Of a stretch of 64,000 nucleotides of DNA, positions 50,328 to 63,816 are shown one piece after another. The stretch is from Theocolax elegans. Taxonomy: Eukaryota; Arthropoda; Insecta; Hymenoptera; Cerocephalidae. Location of the stretch: contig CM047426.1 in the NCBI GenBank assembly GCA_026168455.1, forward strand, positions 1,113,501 to 1,177,500, written 5' to 3'. The notes below the pieces were generated by a model, which saw only the letters and a program-made list of their open reading frames with translations, was not told the DNA's origin and searched no databases. The position numbers were made by a program, and so were the translations under genes. Each line of letters begins with the position of its first letter. Positions within the stretch are counted from its first letter, which is position 1.

Positions 50328-51903
50328 TACAGTAATAGTGATATAATATTAATAATAATATTAATAATAATAATAATAAAATAATAAATCTTAATATTAT
50401 TACAATATGTAATGTAACAATCATATCCGTAATAATGAATAATGATGGATGTCAATAATAATAAAAAATAATAATAAAATAATTGTTATTATATAATAGT
50501 ATTATAATCATAATAACAACAACAAGTATTCTTTGTCACAATTTGGTTGCAGATTCTTACAATCACAAATATATTATTCGTAATATAATATATAGTTCGG
50601 GATGTTAAATTAAAAGAAAAAAAAAACGTGATAGTGCTCTATATTCCTCTCCTCATCGTGTCATCTTTTATACTTCATCGTCTTATTATTCTTTCTTTCT
50701 TTCCTTTCTTTCATTAATCCTGTGTACAATAATTAAACCTATAATTATTCTATGTTCAACAGCCAGTAGTATAATAAAGTATACCTTTGAGGTACCTACG
50801 TAGTTTTTTTTGTTTGTGTTTGTTTTGTTATTAATTATAATTCATCGTTCGGTGATTTACACTAAATACAATGAAACGCTCGTTGTTGTTGTTGTTGTTG
50901 TTATTGTTTGTGGCCATCGTGATGACTTTGAGATCCGGCTGCTACGGGAATCCCATCGTGTATATATACGTATATATATAGAATGGGTAGATCGGATACA
51001 TCCCCCTGATGTATGTACAACGTAATATTTCGTTTAAATCGTCCGTATGCAATTGTATATATATATACATATATAGATTTTCTTTTTTTATCTCCGTGAT
51101 ACAATAAATAATAATAGCGAATAATGGTACGTAATAAGTTCTCGTTCTCTTCGAGAGAAGGAAAAAATAGATATATTGTTGTTGTCGTCCGATTATCCTG
51201 TATACGTACTGATTTTTAATATTATCCCAAGAAAAAAAATACCACCCTGTCACAGATTTGTAAAATGCATTACGCTATTACTCTGTCTTTTTGTTCCCCT
51301 TTTTCGTTTCCCTTTATTCACCGTATCAACTTGGCACTCCTTGGACGAACACCAAAATTTTTTCGTCATCTTCCACTCTCACTCTCTCTCTCTCTGTACA
51401 CAATCTCTTTGACATTGAGAGTTAAACGCACACATACTCTCACCCACGCACACGCGCATACATATTTGTAGTCCCAGTTTTCTTTCTTTCTTTCTTTTCT
51501 ACCCATTGGTTTCTTTCGCATTTTTGTTCTCTCGTAATCTTTCAAGTCAAACGCGATGGCTTCGTCAATTCCCATCCGTGAGAGTGTCACGAGGTTTCGA
51601 GGTTTACATTGCATTTAGCTCAATATGCATTTAATCTGCATATATTTATATATATATATATTATATATATTTTTTTATATATACTGTCTTAACGTGGTAT
51701 TACATATAATACAATAGTATCCATTGCGTATAGAGCATTAGTTTTTTTTTCTTTAAATTCTTATGTATAGAGGTGTGTATGTGTATCGCATATAATCCTC
51801 TTCTTTTCTTTTGCGTATTCCACTTGTTTACTTAATTATTTTCAACTCAAATATATATTACATGCACTTGTTTACTTTGAAAAGGGACAACCATCTGTCC
51901 CAG
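44861..51903. other. Convergent intergenic region / long 3'-UTRs
   Basis: No exon recognised on either strand. It carries many TA, CT, GT and AAT microsatellites, for example TA runs near 45160-45180 and 45307-45326 and a TAA/ATT tract at 50280-50395. The right part is probably the 3'-UTR of the minus-strand coactivator, but no end can be assigned. Confidence 0.45.
50280..50395. repeat. (TAA)n microsatellite
   Basis: Long run of AAT/TAA trinucleotides with a few interruptions; it generates a spurious Tyr-rich frame on the minus strand. Confidence 0.85.
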
Positions 51904-51972
51904 TCACTCCGACAGCAGTTTCTGCAGCAACGACGACTTTGGATCACCTCGGGCCACCTCTTCCATAGTAGT
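51904..51972 (-). CDS. tai: Taiman-like last exon with C-terminal LXXLL
   Basis: 69 bp, acceptor taatttcag, phase 0, ending TTMEEVARGDPKSSLLQKLL then SE and tga. LQKLL is a canonical nuclear-receptor box three residues from the C terminus. Too short to show as an isolated reading frame; found by phase and motif. Confidence 0.7.
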   Translation of the reverse strand, partial: TTMEEVARGDPKSSLLQKLLSE

Positions 51973-54783
51973 CTGAAATTACATTCATCATTTTATTTTT
52001 ACACATTCATTGTTAATTTTATGGTCTATACACGTTGTTGGCAAGTTTTTTGGACAATAAACACAATTACAATTTTACAGTGTTTTATATTCAGTGTTCA
52101 AATGAATTTTTGTTTAATTTTACCATGAAACTTCCAATTCACAAAAAACTTGAAAATAAGAAATCTGTTGATGCTAATCTCACCAAAAACTTGCCAAACA
52201 CTCATTGTAATTCTGTAAATCCAATAAAAAGTCATTAAAAAAAGGTACGCAAGAGAAACAGATCTATCGCAAATGTTAATGTCAATAGCTCTCTCTATAT
52301 ATATATATACTGATTTGCAAAGCCAAAAAAATCCAGCACAGACTTGTGTAACACAAATCCCAAAATTGGCATTGTCAATAAGATTTGTGTGTGTTGTAAT
52401 AAATTTTGATGAAAACAGTTTCAATTCTTAAGAGAAATACACAAAATTAATACACTCAATAAATAAAAAGAAAACTAAAAAAAAAGTTACAGATATAAAG
52501 AGAATCTTCTGCGAAGAAATCCTTCCAATGAATATTTTGAGAATTTTCATAAATAACGACAGAATTACTGAACTCATGCAATTATTAGAAATAAAAAAAA
52601 TATGATAGTTGTATATGATATATATATATATTGACTAAAAAAAAAACAATAATAGTAAGAGTAATACAGTAAGCACAAAGATATACATAATATAATAATA
52701 ATATATATATATATTGCTTATGCTCAACTGTGAAAAAGCATTACGACCGATTAAAGAAGTATACAAATTATATTATATCCGATTATGGCCATACGTATCA
52801 CACCAAAATATATATATGTACGTAAATATATATATAAATAATGACTAAAGCGAATTGTACTACTACGCTTATGTATATATTTTATTTATTTTTTTTTATT
52901 ACACCATCACCATTCTTGAGATAAAAACAAAAAAAAAAGAAGTTAACATACTTAGACATCGAAGAGGCAATATTGTCCAAAAATAATAATGAGAAATATA
53001 GAGACAGACAGATAGGAAGTAAAAAAAAATACTGCAATACGAGGTAGGCTCTCTCTCTCTTTCACCAAAACAAAAAAAAGAAAAAAAAAGTATACGAAAT
53101 ATACAGTATAAGAGAAAAGATTACGATTCGAGATGCGCATAGACCTTTTCCCTTGAATGTATAAATCATCTATATATCGTATATAGCTCCAGTCGTTTCA
53201 CTATATATAGTAACGCACAAATAAAAAAAAATATATATCGAGGACAGAGAGACGGGAATTAAGTATTAAATGTTTCTTTAAATCGTTATTATAAGTCATG
53301 CACAGCAAGTGTGAGCAATTTTCATTATCATCTACAATTCGATAATAGATGTATCGTTAAAGAGAAATAATATTAAAAAAAAATTACGAAAAGTATACAT
53401 AACGTATACAAATTGTATATAATAGACAAAGATAAAGAAAGAAAGAGAAAAAAAAATAAGAAAATAACTGTTTTACGTTATCGTGCACAATTCGAATATA
53501 TAAGCCAAGCAGAAAGGGAAAGACAGAGAGCATACAAAATCAAAATTAAAAAAATAGAAAAAAAAAAGAAATGTCGAGTATTACGTAAAAGTAATTGTCG
53601 GAAATTGGGTTCTTACCCTGGAGGACGAGGGGGCGGTTCCGGCACTACCAATGGCCCAACTCTTGGCAGAGCCATCGCTAACCAACGCATCACCTAGTTG
53701 AGACACATCGAGACAACGAACATACGTGTTACCAAAATCAACATTGACTTTTTTTATAGTTGTTTTTTTTTGCTCTAAATTATTTGTCATCCCTCGTTTA
53801 CGTATACACTGTACTAAATATTACTTTAATTTTATTTACGCATATCGTTTTTTTATCAGCCTGTAATACTTTTTCACAGCTTGGTGAAATTAATCGATTT
53901 CATATTTCTCTTAGCGTCCAACGAAGGATATATACATGTACTAGTTTTGTTTTCGTCCATGTGAATGTCATTTTCTTGTTTCTTTTCTTTCAGACGCGCG
54001 TATATATATTCTTTTTTACAATGTGCGATTGTTAGTATAAAGTGTGTTTAAAAAAAAGGGGGAGAGAACGAGCTGATTGGAGAGCATCTGGTTTTGTTGT
54101 GTGTTTAGTGAATACATATGGGTGTTATGATAGTTATATTTTCAGAATTTTCTCTTTTTTAATAGATTTGTAGATTGGTGTTTTAATTTTTATACAGAAA
54201 ATTGATCTTTCTGTTAGTATGCATAATGAATGAATATTCTAGAATTGTATGATAATAAATTGTATCTTTTGATGAATGATTGCTGATCACTCCATGTGGA
54301 AAAATATGATAAAGTTTTTATAGACATGTTTTATACTGATTTAGTTTTATAAAGATTTTTATAAAATTACTATTTAAAGTTTATGTAAACATTACAGTAT
54401 AACACCTCATTAACAACGGCCATTTTTAATTAATACGTAAAAAAAAGTTGTTCTATTACCTTGTGTATAAAATTGTACTGTCATTTTACACAAAATATTA
54501 TGCATATAACGTAGAAAATAAATGGTATGATACAGGCTTTTCTCTCACCTATGTATCCTTAAATAATTTTTGTTACATATTTCCAAATGTCCATAAAAAA
54601 CAATTACATCAGACATTTATAAAAAATATAGTTAACAATTAACATACAATTATAATATAAATGTGTTAAATCTTTGTAGAACTAAGTTTACAAATATAAA
54701 ACTTTACAAACATATTATAAAAACTTTATAATATTTTTTCTCATATAGGATATGCAATTTTTAACAAATTTTTAAAAAAATTT

Positions 54784-54827
<44 letters not shown>

Positions 54828-57800
54828 CTTGATAATAAATGTAGTGGATATATCGTTCTTCACTCATTTAAAATAATATTACAATTGTTAGATCAATGGT
54901 AAAAGCCTGCATGTTTTTTTATTTATTAAATAATAAAATTTATTGTCTCCCATCATTGTAACGTTAGCTATTTTAAGTCATTTATTTTTACATAATGCAC
55001 AATATAACAATAAGATACAAAATCTCATAAAATTTTATTGTTTTCAGTATATTTCAGCTTCAATAGCTAATACACACTCTTTTTATGGATATTTAAAATT
55101 ATGTAAAAAAATTAAAATAAAAGCCTATTATAAAATAGGACAATACAGTAAATACAACATTGTAGATACTGCATACCGAAATAAACAGTGTTGTATCATT
55201 ACTTAAGTACTTTAATTTACTTTAATTTTTGTCCGAACCAATGAACAGAAAATCCTTTTCTCTGATGGATAAATCCATACATGTATGTTATGTAATACAC
55301 ATGTTACTCTGGTTAATAAATAATTAAGTATAAAACCAAATCTATATAAAAACTTTATAATTTTTTCCACATCGACTTAAAACTTTTATGTTTAAATAAA
55401 CCCCTTATACGATACCAATAAAAGCAAATTCATCATCGCTTGCACTAAAAATTACATAAGTATTGTAACGAATGAATTCGTCAACAAGCAGCAAGCTAGT
55501 TTTTCATGTACGAAATGAAAATTCATAGTTTCATTGAAGAAAAAAAAAGATAAAACCCAATAAGAACAAATAATTCATAAAAGATAACATATCATGCCAA
55601 CAAATTTAAAATGTTAACAATAAGAATATCTTTATATATATATAATGTAATAACACTAAGGACACGAATAAAAAAAAAAGAGTAAAACACCGATCTCTGA
55701 AAATGTAACAAACTCTACCCTAATTCGAGATAGTAAGTAACGCATAGATGCTCTCCGTAGCTCCGTCGTTAAAATCCGTAGAGTCAAGTAGTAATCTCGT
55801 ACCTGCGGACGCCATGTCGTAAGTCAAACCAAGTGATTCCAAATCTTCCTGCGATACTTGCGCAGTCAGATTGTTTTGTAAATTGTTGGGCACCCTCTGC
55901 TGTTGCTGTTGCTGCTGCATCCTCGCGTCTACGACGGTCCTCAACTCCTTACGCACGTACTCGGAATTGATGCCACCTGTGGTACTCGTGTTACCTGTAA
56001 TTACAATTCCACAATTGTCAATTACTTCCGACATTACCAAATTTATCATTCAATATAGGTATTTTATATATATAGATATGTATATGAACATTTTTCTTTT
56101 TTCTCGAGCGGTGCACAAGAAAGAGGGCGGGGGGTAGTTATTAATTTACAAGATATATAGACGATGGTTTTGTCTTTTCCAAATCGTTGATTATATCTGG
56201 ATTAGCATATACGATTGCAGAATGGTACAGATAGAGATAGAGTGATAGAAACAAATATACGTGTATGTGTATATATATATATGTATGTACACACACACAC
56301 ATATATATGCGTGTGTGTTGTATATTTTTATATAAAAATAAAAAATATATATAAATATATGTTTGATTAACAATTAATAATACAGATGATATATATATAT
56401 ATATATACACACACACATATATATATAAAACAATCGTTACTTTATTACCCACAATATAGAGGCGTGTACGAGTACATCACATTCGCGTGTTAAAAGAAAA
56501 AAAAAGATATATACCCCAACGATCCTGCAGACTATACATTAATTCACACAAAACGAACATTTATATATATATATATATATATACATATTACATGTATATA
56601 TGTATATATAAAGTACAGAGATTATGAGGGTGAACCAAGAAGGATGAACGACACAGGCTGTATAAACGTAGCATTATCTTCCTCCTTTTCGTCCCACGTT
56701 TGCTTAGTGGTCCTGAAGTTTTTTCATCGTTGTACTCCAAAATTTTAGTTTTTAGACAAAAACACACATTAAATGATTTGAAAATTACGGAACCTAATTC
56801 AGTATTATTTTTTTTAAATTGACTATTTTCAAATTTCATTGAAGTTGTACAATGATAAAAAAATACTTCAAATCCATCGTTTGCTAAAGTTCAACGGGAG
56901 GTTTCAACGAGTACAAGCGAGACAAACGAACGATTCAATTTGTATTACTTATTTGTTACATAATTATTTTATTATTATTGTACAGTTGAATATCGAACAT
57001 GTCTCGCGTGTATTCGTTTTCTCTTTTTAATTTTTTGTTCAAATACTTTTTAGAAATGTGAAAAATAAAGTGTGCATTAGTTACACGGATGGTAATTATG
57101 GTAAATTATTTACAATCGCTACTTAGTCGCCTGAGTTTTTTTTAATTATATTTAATGATCGAGACGTTGAAGGATTCTATTTATTTTTGTTTATTATCTA
57201 ATTATAAAGGTTACATTCGTGTTCGGGGCTGACGGAAGCTAAACCTAAAGAAACTATAGCAACCAGTAAAAGTTTCGATAGTTGAGAGTATGCGTATCTG
57301 CATCTGATAATTCATGATAAAATTCGAGTAAAAATTTTTCTTTCTATAGAAACACATATATTTATGTTATGCACGTTTTTTAAAATATTCTTTTTTAAAC
57401 TTGCTTTTTTCTTATTATTTTTGTTTACAAATTATTTATCTTTTAATTATATCTTTATGGACATTTCTTTAAATTATTCCTTTACAGATGTTTGTTTAAA
57501 CATTTCTTTACAGATATTTTTCAAACTATTGTTTTACACGTTATATTATTAACATTTTTCTTTTGTGTCTTTCTACACAGCTCGTATAATGTAATAAATT
57601 TATACACATGAAATAAATATTACGGTTTTCTCCTGCAGTTCTACCAAAATTAACAGATGCAGATACACATACTATTGTTTAGTAAATAAAAAAAGAACCA
57701 TACATTAAATGATTAATACAGTTTCTTCTGTCTTGAAAACAGTAACCAGCAACGTCTCGTTAATTAACACATAATTATTTATTTATACATAATCAAACAT

Positions 57801-60800
57801 TCAGAGATGTACAAATGTCGGTGTTATTTACAGTGATGAGTCGATTATATAGGCCAATGCTGATCGAATGAAATTAGGATGAACAGAAAAAACTATATAA
57901 GTATATATATATATATTTAATTCAAAAAGTATTATATATATATCGGTTATATGGTTATAACACAAGTGCCGCATGGTGAGCTGGAGTAAACGATGAACGA
58001 GCCATGCAACGCGCTTTGACGATGATAAATATATAGGTATACAGTCGTCCAAGTGTTTCGTCGTCGTCGATGATTATTTATAGTTGGGATAAGTAATTTA
58101 TCCGTTGTGTATATTTACAGGTTTAATAATTTTCGTTAATTTACAATTATGAGAGGTGTAATATATATACGGATGAGGATTGGAAATAAATAAATGTATA
58201 TATATATAAGAAGCTTGGTGCGTCAGTGTGTAAGAAAGGAAAAGGTGTTGAGTATAGATATATATTTATATAGGTAGGTGCTCTCAACGCGTTACCAATT
58301 TTAATTCCATGCGCCTGGTATACAGATATTATGTATTAACAAAGTCGATGAATCATCCCGTTATAGGAAGATAGACAAGTATGTATATAATATAGATGTG
58401 GATAGATAAGAGTCGGATGAACGGTCAGTTGCTGTTGTTGTAGTTGCACAAAGTATGTATATGTACACGGAGAGAAATTTTTTTACTTATTTCGTAGTAT
58501 CGATTTTATTTACGCCTAGAATTGATAGTGTATGCTTTATTTTTCGTTAGAATAAAGTCATTTACGTTCATATGATTTGATAGCTCAATACAGTTTACAA
58601 GTCATAATAAAAATTAAGTGAATAGCTAAACTAATTATAATAATAATATTACAATAACATGTCAGTAGAGTATAATAAATAAAAAGAATACAAAGAATAT
58701 TGAAAGTATAATTATAACAATTCAATGCGAATTGAGCATAAACTCAGACATACTTTTATGGTATATGTTTGAAGAAAAGTTCTCATTGATACTGAATCTT
58801 TATCGTTACATTTATTTACTTATTTTTCATTATATACCATTTAATAGTATTGATACTTTTAATGTGAAAAAGGTATTTTAATTAAACATTACCTTTTATT
58901 TCAGTGTTGTCTATCACCGAAATAACTTTTAATACAAATACATTGATGTATAAAAAAATAGGATTGCAAGGAAGTTTTTGCTCTTAATTTTCTTGAGCTT
59001 CCAATTACATGTTTGAATGCATCAATTTTTTTTTAATTTAATCGCGTGTAAGAAGATACTCAAATGAAAAGCAAATAATGTCTGGATTTTACTTAATTAA
59101 AATAGTTTTAGTTTCATCTTCATTGTCTTAGTCGTTACAATTTGAGTGAATTGCCTTTCGTTTATCCTAACAAAATTTATAACTCCAATTCTACGTTAAA
59201 TTAGCAACGAATTTCTCTCCGTGTAGGATCCCGTAATAATCGAGCGAAGGATTTTTTTTTTAATTTTGAAACATAGTGGCTGTGAGGATGATGGCGTAGT
59301 GATGGTCACATGACATGAGGAGGTCACATGACTTACCACCTATTTGGTGACTAGCAGGATTACTGGAAGGCGGAGGCCTAATTGCGTCTTGCGTATCCCC
59401 AGGCCCCGCCGACTGATAGAGAGTAACGGACGTCCGATCGTAACAGTACTGACTACTCTGTACGCCGGCGGCGTTGTGGTATAACATAGATGAGTGTTGA
59501 TGGTTTGAAAAGTGTTGGGTATTGTTGGCGTTATGTTGATTATGAGTCGGTGTTGCGGGGCAACCCGAGAGGGGATGACTAGGCGACAATAGAGGTTGCT
59601 CCTTACTCACTCCGCCATAATGACAGGGCGAACCGACCCCACCTGTAACATTAATCGTCTCTAGGATCTTGATCCATTGGTTCTCGCGCAGATTTACTTT
59701 TTTCTTTCATTCTCTTTTATTTTCTTTTCATTTATTTCATTCTATTTCGTATTTTTTCCGGCTCCTATAGATTGGTCGAGATGACGCGCCTATACCTATA
59801 TACTAAGTCGTCTGTCAAATCTAAATACTAGATCAAAATATATATATATATTATATATATATATATATGTATATATATATGTAATAATGTAATTATATTA
59901 TCATTTTGTAGCTCTCGTTTGACAATTTTTCTTCGCCCCTTACGGTAGCTTCTTTCTCCATTCGGTCAGTTGTCGCTAAAAGAAAAATGTGTCGCAGAAC
60001 GAAGAATACATCATATGTTAAAGAGAATATTGTCGTCGATTACGTAACAATTTCGAAGAGAGATGAAAAATATGTATATATAATATGATGTGCGTTTCGA
60101 TGATGCTCATTGATACTCAACGCCAGTTTCTTGTAGACCTTTAAATGAAAATAAGGAATGGATGCGGTAAGATTCGTTACCTGGTAATTGCGTCGTGGCG
60201 GAGGGCGTAGACGACGTGCGCTGCAATCGATACTGCGCCGAAGGATTCGTTACGTTCGAATTCGGGACTGGCGGGAACTGACTGGCCGTGGGAGATGCCG
60301 GTGGCGGAAAAGCTTCCGCTGGGAAGGGAGATTGCCGCGCCGAGACCGGCGTACCCGGCGACGACATTGACCTCTGCTGTTGCTGCTGCAACGACGGCTG
60401 TTGACCGGTTTGTTGCTGCTGCCGCACCTGATTTACATTGTACATCCGTGGACTGCTGGCGAAATTACCCTGGAAAAGTGTTAACGTTCTTTAGTTATCG
60501 TTTTCTTTAAACTAATCAAACATGAATAATATTTTTAATGCATAGTCAAGACTTTATATTTTGTAATGCGCTTTGATATTGACGTGTAAGGTACAAGTAT
60601 AACAAGTTGTACAATTTTCTAATAATATGTAATAAAATGACTTTGCGCAGTGTAATAAACATATGAGAAAATTTTATTGTGCAACAGTGAGACATTTTAT
60701 GCAGTGTTTATTATCTATAACAAATTACGAAAAACTTGGAGATTTAATTTTTGATTAGTCAGTAACTAGTAGAATTTACGATGAGTGACTTTTCAAGAAG

Positions 60801-63771
60801 TTAATACTAATTGAAAAGATATGTTAATACTTACTCTAATAAATGAGAATTTTTAACAATATTTATACGTATGTAAGTTAGTTTCAAATTTCTTTTACAT
60901 ACTTCTGATTATTATTTAATTAGTATAAGTACTTTCTTCAGAACAGTCTGAATAAAGTGGTACCAATCACCGAAACTTTATAAAAAAAATATTGACTGTT
61001 TTTAATTTTATTTAATTTTCCATGCCTCAATCGATGAATCCATTTATCTAATAAATTTTCTTACTTCGTACTTCGATGATAGATCCTCTATTTAATGTTC
61101 ACTTTTCATTAAATTTGAATTTGAATTTAAAATTATATACGTACTTGTTGCGTCACCCGAGGAGACAGAGGCTGAGGGTGCGAAAAGGACAGAATTCCAG
61201 CTGGAGAGTGTGGCGATAGCCTTGCCGTAGCAGAAACTTGCTGACCACTGTTAAAACTGTTGTTAACAGTAGGACTAAAAACGTAGTTAAAATAATGCAA
61301 TTATTTTACATTAAAAATTTCACAATTAAGAATTATTAATTATCACGATTAAAGGATAAAACACTCACGGTTGAGGTAATGTGGAGGGGTGAGAGTAAGA
61401 GTGAGTAAGGCGATGCTGCCCTTGAGGCATCTGGACGGATCCTCCGTAACTCGGGGACATTTGTGAATCTGGCACACTCGATCGCTGCAATAGTATAGAC
61501 TTTAAATCAACGGTTATAAGGACAAACGAAATAAATAAATGGCAAAATATAATTATTAAAAACGATGGATAAAATTCGTCTACCTGTAGCGAAACGTTCG
61601 GAGCTACGGTATTGTTTAGAAGACTATCAAAATTATGAATGCCAGTCGCTATTTGGTCCGTGGCTGTCGCGTTCGAAGGGATAAGCAATTGTTGCTGCTG
61701 CTGTTGTTGAAGTAACCTCTGTTTAAGTTGTTGCTGCTGTTGCTGCATCAACTTTCGTTGTTGGAGCTGCAACTGTTGCTGCTGTTGTTGCTGCTGAGGT
61801 GTGAATTGAGCAGCGGTTTGCCTTATACCAGCTTGTTGAGCGTTCAACCGCATCCGTGGTTGCTGTTGTTGTTGTTGTTGCTGTTGCTGCTGCTGTTGCT
61901 GTTGTTGTTGCTGTTGCTGCTGTTGCGGCTGCTGGTACATCGGTGGCGGTTGATAGTTATGACTCGACGTGACAGGTGTATTCGACAACTGTAAAGATGA
62001 TAATCGAAAGAGTTTAATAAAATTACTTTATTTAAATCAGTGAAGTTAAAATGATTTATCTTACCGCTGTCGAGTAAGCTGGAGGAGTACCGTGCATCGT
62101 AAGGCTGGAAGACGTAGGATTGACGGCAGTTTCGAACTGCATCAATGACTCCTGTATGGCGTTTATTACCAGCTTCTCGTTTCGCTGTGCTTCGACCGCG
62201 TCTAACAAACTGGCTATAGCCGTGTTGTCTGAAATGAAGGAAAAAGAAAAATGAATGTTGAGAATGCATTGCCATTGACGATGAGCGTCATCAAATCAAT
62301 TGGTTGCACCGCATGACATTTTGTACCTGCAATACCTTCTGGAGCAATTTCTATGACTTGATCCAGTATGTCCGAAAGATCAGGATCCAAAGCAGACTGG
62401 ATATCCCACGATGAAGGATCCGTACCGGTTTGTCGGAATTCTCGATTTCCCATATAATCCGAATCTAACTGTTCTATCTGCGTTCTTTGCTGCTGCAAAT
62501 GAAAAACGAAGAATTAATAAGTTTCTTTTTTCAATATTTTTATCAACATTGCTCGAATTACAACGACATTGGCAACCTTAATGAATAATTTAATAATTCA
62601 TAATAATCACCGAGGTTTCTTAGTAAACGTAATATGCGAAGATAAATATTTTCTTAATTGTCCAGATAGGAAATTTTTATCAACGTGCTATCGGGGTGTA
62701 TGCAGAGTGCAAACGTGATTTTCGTTATATTGCCAAATATTATCGAAAAATCTGATCGCGATAAACATTGTTATCTGAGTAATTCAATATTTAAGCACGT
62801 TAGAATATGTAGAATGTAACAACTCGTTGCACAAAATTTGCTTAATTAAATTTGATGCAATATTAACTTGAATATCCAATAATTTTATTAAACAAAAATT
62901 GTTATATAGATTATGGTGATCAAAAATTAGCTCAAACTGTTGTCCGCCAAAATCAATGTAACATTTTTTCTTTAAAATGTAATTAAATTATTAAAATTTT
63001 TAACCTAATTTTTAGAAAAACATTCCTTTAGATTCATTAGTAGAATGTATAAGTAAAATTGTTTTTTAAGAATTCCTAAATCTTTTTGCAAACTTTTTTC
63101 TAGTCTTATTAGCAGCGTAAATAGACGGAAAAGTTGTTTTTAATAATTGAACAAATCTTCAGGAAAATATTCCTTCAGTTTCATTGTTATAGCGAAGATT
63201 CTGTTTAGTCAATATTGAAGTTAAATAAAGTAATTCTTCAATAATATTACTTCACTCTTATAACGATGACACAATATTAATATGATTTTTATGTATTACG
63301 AAGAAAAACATTGTAGTAATTACTTTTATTGAGTAACTGACAGACAAATCATAAAAATTACTGTTTTATTATAATAATTACCTAGAGATTTATTAATATT
63401 TAATATAACGTCTTTTAAATTTTCCTAAAACGTGTAGTAAATTATACTACAATTGAGTCGAATTGTAGTATACTATGTGGCATAATAATTTTTATGATTT
63501 ATCAAGTCTGTCTGTCACTCAATAACATATTCTCATATTTAAACTTTTCCACCGTGTAGGTACAACAATTATTATCAATATGTACACATTATAGAAAAAA
63601 ATGATAAAAAGGTACAATAATCCATACTATGTGAGTGAGGTAGATATTGGTTGGCTGACGAGGTAGTTGTCTAGACTGGTTTTGCATGGGCGTCCGCGCG
63701 GATGTTGCAGTCGTCGTTGTAGAATTGCTTCCAACGGACTGCATACTGGTCCAGGGCTGCTGATGTTGGGA

Positions 63772-63816
<45 letters not shown>

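Noticed and set aside
49364..50424. Long frames rich in Tyr, Ile, Cys on both strands
   Set aside because: They are translations of TA, TG and TAA microsatellites.
61728..61994. Plus-strand poly-leucine frames (also 63667-63939)
   Set aside because: They are antisense shadows of the CAG/CAA polyglutamine exons.
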